From an uncultured Flavihumibacter sp. (GTDB lineage: Bacteria > Bacteroidota > Bacteroidia > Chitinophagales > Chitinophagaceae): a stretch of 9,433 nucleotides of DNA. Shown in pieces: positions 1-5,952 of the stretch; position 1 is the first letter of the stretch; every line of letters begins with the position of its first letter. The notes below the pieces were generated by a model that was not told where the DNA came from, ran no database searches, and saw only the letters and a list, made by a program, of their open reading frames with translations. The stretch spans positions 1-9,433 of the forward strand of contig CAMLPA010000106.1 of assembly GCA_946481605.1 (NCBI GenBank), read 5' to 3'. The position numbers were made by a program, and so were the translations under genes.

Positions 1-2350
1 TGGTGTAGAAGACGTTGTTTCTTGTCTGGTCAAGTGAATATTTTACGCTATTCCTGTTAAAGCGTGTGCTGTAGCTGAATTCCAGCCATTCTCCCACATC
101 TGCGTTAATTCTTCCGCCCACGTTGTAGTTAAAATTGGTCGACTTGTTTTCAGCGTCGTCAAAAAATGAAACACCATTCCCATAATTTATACCTGCATCC
201 AAAGAATACCGTAATATCTTTTTAATAATCGGCATACCAAAGCCTAATCTGGATCCGGTGGTCCATACGCCATCCACATTAACAGGCATTACGGTTCTTT
301 CACCTGTTACCCTGTTGAATCTTGTATTGTTGATGATCTTGTCCTGTGTCTTACTGTAATTCCCGGAAAAGTTGATGTTGATTTCAGAATTACGAAGCAC
401 CTCATTGTATTTGTAATTGATGTTATGGGTGAATTCGTTTTGAAGATCGGGGTTGCCTATGAACCGGTATAATGGATCACTTGGATCTGGAATTGGCTGT
501 AGTTGCTGAATGGTGGGTTGCTGTATCTGTCCGTTATAGAAGATATTAATATTTCTTCCTTTTTTGTTGAAGAATGTAATTCCTGCGGAAGGTAAAAAGT
601 TGGTAAACCTTTGCGTAACGAGTGAATCTTTCGAGATATTGTTGTTGCGCTGGTCCATATCCTGCATGTCTACGCCAATGTTGTAATTGTAGAAGTTTCC
701 TATGCCAACGAATTTCAGACCTGCCCTTTGGAAATTACTTGAGTTTCTGAAACGATTGGAAAGCGAATCATTAATTTCCTCATACTTGCCATTGTCGCCG
801 TCGAAAGTTGTCCTGTCACTTTTATTGATGCTCCAGTTATAGCCGTAGGTAAATTCGATCAGGTTTGATTTGAATATAGGCTCAGTGTAAGAAAAAGTTA
901 AGTTGACCCTATTGTTCGAAGAATTATTATTGGTAAGCCTGTCTGTAGCTATGCTGAATGGGTTTCCAAGCGTATCAACGCCTTCATTCAGGGAGTTGAC
1001 GAAGTTTTCCATATCGCTGAATCCGTTATTGGAGTTCAGTCCGAAAGTCATGCTTCTCCTGTCTTTTTTGAAGCGGTGCATTACATTTAATTCACCGCTA
1101 AAATTGAGCGTATTTCCGCTATTGAAGTTATTCCTGAATCCGGAACTTATGGTGTCGCCTGTTTCCCGCGTATTGTAAAAAAGATTACGTTGCTGCGTAC
1201 TGTTGTCTCCGTAAGTGGCGTTTAATCTGCCCCTCACTTCGGTCATCGTGTCAGGCTTATATTCGATCTCTGCGTTCCAGTTTAGCCCCTTGTTTTTTCT
1301 GTCTCCACGCTGCAGTTCATCATAAATAAATACCGGGGCAGCTATGGTTTGCCTTTTGGTATTGTTGATGTTGAAAGATTCGTTGTTGTTTACGGAAACC
1401 GACGAAGCGATATCCAGCTTTTTATCATAATTGTTCCTGTAGTTGATACCCAACCGCTGGTTGGTATTCAGGCCATCGCTGGCGCGCTGATCGTTTCCGC
1501 GGCCACCGGCGTTGATGTTGCCTGCTGAGCCGAAAACGGAAATCTGCCGGTCACCTTTGAAACGGTTGAACATAAGGCGGCCATTGTAACGGTCATCGCT
1601 GCCGTAGCCTGCGTTTCCACGTCCGAAATAGCCGAAGCGTTTGTCTTTCTTAATGGTAATGTTGATGATCTTTTCCCTTTGGCCATCGTCCACTTTAGTG
1701 AAACGCGCCTTATCTGTTTTTTTGTCTACCACCTGGATTTTATCCAGGATATTGGCGGGAAGATTCTGCGTGGCCATTTTGAAGTCTCCACCAAAGAATG
1801 GTTTTCCATCCACATATACCTGGGTGATCTGCTGACCATGCGCTGTGATGTTGCCGTCTCTGTCTACTTCAATGCCCGGGAGTTTTTTGAGCAGGTCTTC
1901 TGCAAGCGCCTCCGGCTTTACTTTATAGGAATCCGCATTAAATTCAACGGTATCTTCTTTCACCACCATGGGCGGCTTTTTGAAACTCACTACCACTTCG
2001 TCGAGCGTGGCCGCAGAGTTCATTAAGGATACAGTATCCAGTAAAAGTGATTTTTTATCCAGCACAAAAGGCACTTCCCTGTATTCATGGCCGATAAATG
2101 TAAGGCTTAGAATGTAGGAGCCGTAATTAAGGTTGGCGATAGAGAATTCTCCTTTTTTATCGGTGATTTTATAACCGACCGTGGAAGAGTCTTTCTGAAG
2201 GAGCACGTTGATGGTCGCGTTCTCAAGGGGTTTACCCGTTTCAGCGCTGATCACAACGCCGCGGATATCCCCCTTGGTTTGCGCGAAAAGAGAAGATTTG
2301 GCAAAGGTTACTAACACAACGATCAGTAAAATGCTGATACGTTTATTCAT
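1..2350 (-). CDS. TonB-dependent receptor-like outer-membrane beta-barrel protein (partial, C-terminus off window)
   Basis: The minus-strand frame is open from the ATG at 2350-2348 to the window edge, giving 783 visible codons; I checked the frame and found no internal stop. Residues 1-24 form a signal peptide (basic MNKR start, hydrophobic core, ending SLFAQ). Residues 28-98 form a carboxypeptidase-regulatory-like beta-sandwich (GKPLENATI, TDKKGEFSI, IGHEYREV). A DEVVV segment at 117-121 leads into a plug-like region at about 122-235 (LLKKLPGIEVD, VYVDGKPFFGGD). The rest is Asn- and aromatic-rich alternating sequence typical of a barrel. Such proteins sit in the outer membrane; TonB-linked import is the family role, but the substrate cannot be told. 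Members of this class usually run to about 900-950 residues, so some 120-170 are probably missing on the left. No Shine-Dalgarno precedes the start. It is divergent from the fucosidase gene. It is not a classic SusC, and no SusD is visible, though the downstream side lies outside the window. Confidence 0.9.
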   Translation of the reverse strand, partial: MNKRISILLIVVLVTFAKSSLFAQTKGDIRGVVISAETGKPLENATINVLLQKDSSTVGYKITDKKGEFSIANLNYGSYILSLTFIGHEYREVPFVLDKKSLLLDTVSLMNSAATLDEVVVSFKKPPMVVKEDTVEFNADSYKVKPEALAEDLLKKLPGIEVDRDGNITAHGQQITQVYVDGKPFFGGDFKMATQNLPANILDKIQVVDKKTDKARFTKVDDGQREKIINITIKKDKRFGYFGRGNAGYGSDDRYNGRLMFNRFKGDRQISVFGSAGNINAGGRGNDQRASDGLNTNQRLGINYRNNYDKKLDIASSVSVNNNESFNINNTKRQTIAAPVFIYDELQRGDRKNKGLNWNAEIEYKPDTMTEVRGRLNATYGDNSTQQRNLFYNTRETGDTISSGFRNNFNSGNTLNFSGELNVMHRFKKDRRSMTFGLNSNNGFSDMENFVNSLNEGVDTLGNPFSIATDRLTNNNSSNNRVNLTFSYTEPIFKSNLIEFTYGYNWSINKSDRTTFDGDNGKYEEINDSLSNRFRNSSNFQRAGLKFVGIGNFYNYNIGVDMQDMDQRNNNISKDSLVTQRFTNFLPSAGITFFNKKGRNINIFYNGQIQQPTIQQLQPIPDPSDPLYRFIGNPDLQNEFTHNINYKYNEVLRNSEININFSGNYSKTQDKIINNTRFNRVTGERTVMPVNVDGVWTTGSRLGFGMPIIKKILRYSLDAGINYGNGVSFFDDAENKSTNFNYNVGGRINADVGEWLEFSYSTRFNRNSVKYSLDQTRNNVFYT

Positions 2351-2462
2351 GAGCGATTGGGTATGTGGTGGTTAATGAGCCTGATGAACACGGATTAAGA
2401 CGGCAAGACACAATGAAACTTGCGTTCGTTTCCCGTGTTTCTGGGCAGTAAAGCGCTTAAAA

Positions 2463-2485
2463 ACTGTTAAATAAATCTTAACAGT
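2463..2485. promoter_or_regulatory. Perfect inverted repeat (8-bp arms, 7-nt spacer)
   Basis: ACTGTTAA (2463-2470) and TTAACAGT (2478-2485) are exact reverse complements separated by ATAAATC. The element lies in the divergent region between the receptor gene and the fucosidase gene. The A/T-rich arms and the lack of a following T-run on either strand argue against an intrinsic terminator and for a dimeric regulator site. A further 8-bp palindrome, AAGCGCTT, lies just beside it at 2451-2458. No regulator can be named from the sequence. Confidence 0.5.
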
Positions 2486-2503
2486 GGCGGATGTTTACGC
2501 AAA
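2473..2503 (-). promoter_or_regulatory. Candidate promoter for the outer-membrane receptor gene
   Basis: Read on the minus strand, TTTG at 2503-2500 is followed after exactly 19 nt by TAAGATTT at 2480-2473. This matches the Bacteroidota -33 TTTG / -7 TAnnTTTG pattern at the -33 element and at 4 of 6 fixed -7 positions. It would start transcription near 2466 and give a leader of about 115 nt. The -33 element lies inside the palindrome at 2496-2513, and the -7 element overlaps the palindrome at 2463-2485, so proteins binding there could block or recruit polymerase. The match is imperfect and the call is tentative. Confidence 0.3.
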
Positions 2504-2513
2504 GGTTTGCGTA
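2496..2513. promoter_or_regulatory. Perfect palindrome resembling a LacI/PurR-type operator
   Basis: TACGCAAA (2496-2503) and TTTGCGTA (2506-2513) are exact reverse complements around a GG spacer. The inner 16 bp, ACGCAAAGGTTTGCGT, differs from the well-known E. coli PurR box ACGCAAACGTTTGCGT at one central base. That resemblance suggests a LacI-family type of operator, but the cognate protein in this organism is unknown and no regulator gene is in the window. The site lies 93 bp upstream of the fucosidase ATG and 146 bp upstream of the receptor ATG, so it could control either or both. Confidence 0.5.
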
Positions 2514-2519
2514 GAATAC

Positions 2520-2551
2520 CGGCCAAAATTCTTTATAATTCGGCCAATTCC
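2520..2551. repeat. Near-direct repeat upstream of the fucosidase gene
   Basis: CGGCCAAAATTC at 2520-2531 is nearly repeated as CGGCCAATTCC at 2541-2551. The starts are 21 bp apart, about two helical turns, which would place both copies on one face of the DNA. The pair lies 55-87 bp upstream of the fucosidase ATG, where an activator of the AraC or sigma-partner kind might bind. It may be chance in short A/T-rich sequence. Confidence 0.25.
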
Positions 2552-2606
2552 AACAAATTAATGCATCAGGCAACCAGTTAATTTGTGCTGTATAAAACGA
2601 TTTGCC

Positions 2607-3989
2607 ATGATGTTTTTCTCCTTTAAGAAGCTATACTGCTCCCTTACCCTGCTTTTTTTACTGGGTGTAACTTTTGCGCAGCAGCGTCCGGCCTGGGCAA
2701 AAGAAATGCCCGAGCAGAAAGAAAAAAGAATGGCCTGGTGGACGAATGATCGCTTTGGACTCTTTATCCACTGGGGACTTTATGCCATGCCCGCGCGCCA
2801 CGAATGGGTGCAGCACCACGAGAAGATATCGCCCGAAAACTACCGTAAATATTTCTCCCTCTTCAATCCCGACATGTTCGATCCGAAAGAATGGGCCCGG
2901 CAGGCAAAACTGGCCGGCATGAAATATATGGTGATCACCACCAAGCACCATGAAGGTTTTTGTCTCTGGGATACAAAATTCACGGAATACAAGATTACCA
3001 ATACGCCTTACGGCAAAGACCTGATCAGGCCTATGGTGGAAGCTTTCAGGGCCGAAGGCATCCGCATCGGATTCTATTATTCGCTCATCGATTGGAACCA
3101 TCCGCATTTCAGTATGGATGGGAGCCATCCTCCCACACCAACCGATCCCGCGAAAAGAGCGGAAGAAAATGCGAAGCGCGATATGAAAGTGTACCAGCAA
3201 TACATGAAGGACCAACTGCGCGAATTGCTGACGCAATACGGGAAAATAGATGAACTGTTCCTCGACTTCTCCTATAATGGAAAAGGCCGGAACGAATGGG
3301 ATTCAGAAAACCTGCTGAAACTGGTGCGCCAGCTCCAGCCGCAGATCATTGTAAATGACAGGCTGGACCTGGATGATACCAATTGGGGCTGGGATTATAA
3401 AACCCCGGAGCAGTTCATGCCTTCTGAATGGGTGAAGGTGAATGGCGCGAAAGTGCCTTGGGAAACCTGCCAGACTTTCTCTGGATCCTGGGGTTATCAC
3501 CGCGACGAAAACACCTGGAAATCTGTGAACCAACTCATCGTGATGCTGATCGAAACAGTGAGCAAGGGCGGCAACCTGTTGCTGAATGTAGGACCAACCG
3601 CACGGGGTAACTTTGATGAACGTGCCACTGAACGACTGGAAGGTATTGGAAAATGGATGCGTTACAACAACCGTTCGATCTATGGTTGCACGGAAGCGCC
3701 AGCCACTTTCACAGCGCCAGCCAATTGTCTGCTCACGTACAATGCCACTACTAAAAGGCTCTATATCCATGTGCTCCAATGGCCCTTTAAATCACTGCAC
3801 CTGCCCGGGTATAAAGGTAAATTCCGGTATGCCCAGTTTCTGCATGATGGTTCTGAGATCAGGTTCAGTTCCCCTGCAGCTTCCGGAAGCCATACCACGG
3901 AAACAGGGAATGCCGGTGATGTGGTACTCCAACTGCCTGTTGTTAAACCGGGCGTGGAGGTTCCTGTAATTGAACTCATCCTGGAATAG
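2607..3989 (+). CDS. Secreted alpha-L-fucosidase, GH29 family
   Basis: A 460-residue protein starting at ATG 2607 and ending at TAG 3987-3989. The frame can be extended to a TTG at 2583, but the ATG gives a compact signal peptide: basic FKK, hydrophobic core, cleavage probably after TFA near residue 24. No lipobox is seen. The GH29 hallmarks run in order: HWGLY (His55), KHHEGF (His114-His115), LFLDF with Asp220 in the position of the family's catalytic nucleophile, and WETC (285-288) followed by SWGY. A small beta-rich domain closes the protein after about residue 360. The family is retaining and removes terminal alpha-L-fucose from glycans; here it should act in the periplasm or at the cell surface. 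The general acid/base residue cannot be assigned with confidence, nor can linkage preference. The gene is divergent from a receptor-like outer-membrane protein, with shared palindromes between them. No Shine-Dalgarno is seen. Confidence 0.93.
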   Translation: MMFFSFKKLYCSLTLLFLLGVTFAQQRPAWAKEMPEQKEKRMAWWTNDRFGLFIHWGLYAMPARHEWVQHHEKISPENYRKYFSLFNPDMFDPKEWARQAKLAGMKYMVITTKHHEGFCLWDTKFTEYKITNTPYGKDLIRPMVEAFRAEGIRIGFYYSLIDWNHPHFSMDGSHPPTPTDPAKRAEENAKRDMKVYQQYMKDQLRELLTQYGKIDELFLDFSYNGKGRNEWDSENLLKLVRQLQPQIIVNDRLDLDDTNWGWDYKTPEQFMPSEWVKVNGAKVPWETCQTFSGSWGYHRDENTWKSVNQLIVMLIETVSKGGNLLLNVGPTARGNFDERATERLEGIGKWMRYNNRSIYGCTEAPATFTAPANCLLTYNATTKRLYIHVLQWPFKSLHLPGYKGKFRYAQFLHDGSEIRFSSPAASGSHTTETGNAGDVVLQLPVVKPGVEVPVIELILE

Positions 3990-4028
3990 ATACCCGTAAA
4001 GAATAACCTCCGAAGCGGTTGAATACCT

Positions 4029-4036
4029 TATTTTTG
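4029..4036 (+). promoter_or_regulatory. Bacteroidota -7 promoter box (TAnnTTTG)
   Basis: TATTTTTG fits the TAnnTTTG -7 consensus at every fixed position. It lies 14 bp before the ATG at 4051, implying a start near 4043 and a leader of only about 8 nt. No TTTG is found at the expected -33 distance, so the box may be weak or rely on another factor. Confidence 0.5.
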
Positions 4037-4050
4037 CGAAAATTCTCCGG

Positions 4051-4449
4051 ATGAAGTATTCCACCCAAACAGGCCTTGTGGCATCGTTGCTGATGATCGT
4101 TTCCGTTTTCCTTCCATGGATATACATTGAGTCGAAGGACATCACGGTAACAGGTTTACACGCGGAGGGAACAAACTTTGGCCGACCCGCTTATATGAAC
4201 CTTGTTTTTACCGCGGCTGCCATCGCTTTCTTCCTGATTCCGAAAGTATGGGCAAAACGGTATAATTTCTTCTTCTGCGGCGCAAACCTGGCCTGGAGTA
4301 TCCGCAACCTGTTGCTCATGAATGTCTGTTACGCGGGCGAATGTCCGGAACTGAAACTGGGCATCATCCTTGCGCAGGTGGCATCAGTTGGTATGCTGAT
4401 CGCTTCGCTTTTCCCGGCCATGAAATTACCGGAGGAGAAAAAAGGGTAG
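4051..4449 (+). CDS. Small four-helix inner-membrane protein, function unknown
   Basis: A 132-residue protein starting at ATG 4051 and ending at TAG 4447-4449. Four hydrophobic segments are visible at about residues 8-26, 48-64, 72-90 and 101-122. Charge placement (KVWAKR between helices 2 and 3, KLPEEKKG at the end) predicts both termini in the cytoplasm. The outside loops would be residues 27-47, which carry ITVTGL, and 91-100. The latter holds Cys93 and Cys98 in CYAGEC, which could form an extracytoplasmic disulphide. I do not recognise a named family; a PW pair at the end of helix 1 followed by a TVTGL loop occurs in small uncharacterised membrane proteins of this phylum. It lies 61 bp after the fucosidase and has its own -7 box, so it is probably transcribed separately. 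Confidence 0.75.
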   Translation: MKYSTQTGLVASLLMIVSVFLPWIYIESKDITVTGLHAEGTNFGRPAYMNLVFTAAAIAFFLIPKVWAKRYNFFFCGANLAWSIRNLLLMNVCYAGECPELKLGIILAQVASVGMLIASLFPAMKLPEEKKG

Positions 4450-4452
4450 ATC

Positions 4453-5064
4453 TCATCCTGTAATCGCAAACAATACTTTCACCACTATATACAAAACCGC
4501 GCCGTTGGCCAGCATCCGCAATGCGCCGAGCCAGGTTTGCCTGCCTGTAATACTGAACTTCCATGCGCCCACAAGAGCCAGCAGCGCGGCCGCCACTGCG
4601 TGCAATTGCCAGGTATACTGCATCCACCCGGAAGCATGCAGCAATGGAAGGGAACAACAGGCGAGGAACGCGAATACAAATGTAAGAAGGAGGATAGGTA
4701 AAATAGGACGGTGTTTTGACGGTATGGTGCCGATGTTTTCACGGATCATCACGTTCCACTTTAGCTGATCCAGCTCGTGGTCTTTCACTGCTTCTGTGAG
4801 GATGTTTTCCTCCATATCCAACGTGCGCATACGTTGTGCCTCATGCGCAGCTTCATTTTTCTGTATTTCTTTTTTCCAGGCCAGCCATGCACCAATGCTC
4901 ATCAGCAGCGCTACGAAGCATGAAAGTAGTATCCCGCCGGTTAAGAGATGAGGTGCGAAGTCTGTATGCGCACTGGCAAAACAATACCAGGCATAAGAGA
5001 GTAATAACGATTCGGGAATCGTTACCAACGCATCGGTTTGCCAGCCGGAACTTTGAACGGTCAT
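4453..5064 (-). CDS. VIT1/CCC1-like divalent-metal transporter family membrane protein (divergent)
   Basis: A 203-residue protein. I chose the ATG at 5064-5062 because it overlaps the upstream stop as TAATG; an in-frame start at 5136 would run into the upstream gene and add a polar, non-homologous tail. Five hydrophobic segments are seen at about residues 12-30, 40-63, 120-142, 153-171 and 179-201. A charged, Glu-rich helical stretch (64-119) sits between the second and third. This two-plus-three layout with a cytoplasmic insert is that of VIT1/CCC1 iron/manganese transporters. Local matches are DALVTI (family DGLVT/DGIVS, Asp11), MSIGAWLAWKKE (family SMxxGEYxSxxSE), a PLL end to helix 3, and GALRMLANGA before the last helix. 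Several usual metal-site positions look changed, so transport activity is uncertain. It is the last gene of the topA unit and converges on the 132-residue protein gene. Confidence 0.6.
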   Translation of the reverse strand: MTVQSSGWQTDALVTIPESLLLSYAWYCFASAHTDFAPHLLTGGILLSCFVALLMSIGAWLAWKKEIQKNEAAHEAQRMRTLDMEENILTEAVKDHELDQLKWNVMIRENIGTIPSKHRPILPILLLTFVFAFLACCSLPLLHASGWMQYTWQLHAVAAALLALVGAWKFSITGRQTWLGALRMLANGAVLYIVVKVLFAITG

Positions 5065-5936
5065 TACGGATGAACAATATTGGCGAGTTGCAGCAATTCT
5101 TCCTTCTTGTAAAGGTTCTTTTCGTCTTCGAAGCATTTGGCGAGTTCTTCCAGCAGGTGCTGGATCACCCTTTTGTTGCTGAAGGGCTTGAAGTAAGAGA
5201 CAGTGGGCGGAACGGATATCCGTTTAAAATAAGTTTCTATATCCTGTTGCGTATATACATGCCCGTTCATGGGATCAATGTAGAACTGTATTTTATCTTC
5301 CGGTTCCTGCCGCATTTCTTCAAAATCGAATTCTGAATCGAAATAGGCGAGGATAAACTGGCGGGGAATATTGATCACTTTAATGGAAACTTCCAGCATT
5401 TCGCAAAGGATCAGGTACAATATTCCATTGCCTACCGGGTTGCCTTTTTTGGCGTCCAGCACTTTATTGAGGAGAAAATCGTTGGGTTGCTGGTACGACG
5501 TTTCCAGTCCTTTCAGGTTGAAATAATTATACAGGATGGTACCCAGTACATTGGCCTGTTCAAGTGATGTGAGGTAGGTATTGAGTTCGAGCCATACGTT
5601 CCGGCGGAGTTTTTCTACTTCCTGCAATACCTGGCTCACTACAAGATCCGGGTACTGAAAACGCGCGACCAGTATGGCGCCGGAAAGCAGGTCGGGTTCC
5701 TTCATCGACGCCCATTGGGTGAAATCAGCGAGGAGGTCTTTATAATGCAACCGGTGGATCAGTAATTCGATGCGCAATTGCACCGCTTCCTGGGGAGTGT
5801 TCTCCCAAAGGTTTTCCAGGTTCGGAATGATCGGTTTGCCATAGCCCACGATCCTGTTCGCCACCGTGCTGAAAACTTCTTCATCGGGGTCGTCTATCAA
5901 ATGAAAAAGGGCCGATATTTCTTTCGTTTCATTCAT
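5064..5936 (-). CDS. SirB1-family / transglutaminase-like domain protein
   Basis: A 290-residue soluble protein. The start is the ATG at 5936-5934; the frame is open further upstream into topA, but that extension is a basic out-of-frame reading of the topA Lys/Ala tail. Residues 7-45 (LIDDPDEEVF, GKPIIPNLENLWE) look like a HEAT-type repeat. The later half carries KKGNPVGNGILYLIL (Asn166, followed by Cys178) and INIPRQFILAYFD, the two signature blocks of the SirB1/transglutaminase-core-2 family. Homologues normally have a His in the second block (PxHF); here it is Gln193, so peptidase or transglutaminase chemistry is doubtful. No signal peptide or membrane segment is seen. The gene starts 16 nt after the topA stop and its own stop overlaps the next start as TAATG, so co-transcription and translational coupling are likely. 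Its cellular role is unknown. Confidence 0.8.
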   Translation of the reverse strand: MNETKEISALFHLIDDPDEEVFSTVANRIVGYGKPIIPNLENLWENTPQEAVQLRIELLIHRLHYKDLLADFTQWASMKEPDLLSGAILVARFQYPDLVVSQVLQEVEKLRRNVWLELNTYLTSLEQANVLGTILYNYFNLKGLETSYQQPNDFLLNKVLDAKKGNPVGNGILYLILCEMLEVSIKVINIPRQFILAYFDSEFDFEEMRQEPEDKIQFYIDPMNGHVYTQQDIETYFKRISVPPTVSYFKPFSNKRVIQHLLEELAKCFEDEKNLYKKEELLQLANIVHP

Positions 5937-5952
5937 GCTGCGCTGTAAACGT

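Noticed and set aside
2463..2485. Intrinsic terminator reading of the inverted repeat
   Set aside because: The stem is A/T-rich with no following T-run on either strand, and it lies between divergent genes where no transcript is expected to end.
2583..2606. TTG start for the fucosidase, 8 codons upstream
   Set aside because: The ATG at 2607 gives a more normal signal peptide, and the upstream codons add Cys-rich sequence with no support.
2658..3236. 192-codon open frame on the minus strand, opposite the fucosidase
   Set aside because: It is antisense to conserved GH29 motifs and has no recognisable features.
5065..5136. Longer start for the VIT1-like gene
   Set aside because: The extra 24 residues overlap the upstream gene and do not resemble the family. 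The TAATG overlap at 5066-5062 is a typical coupled start.
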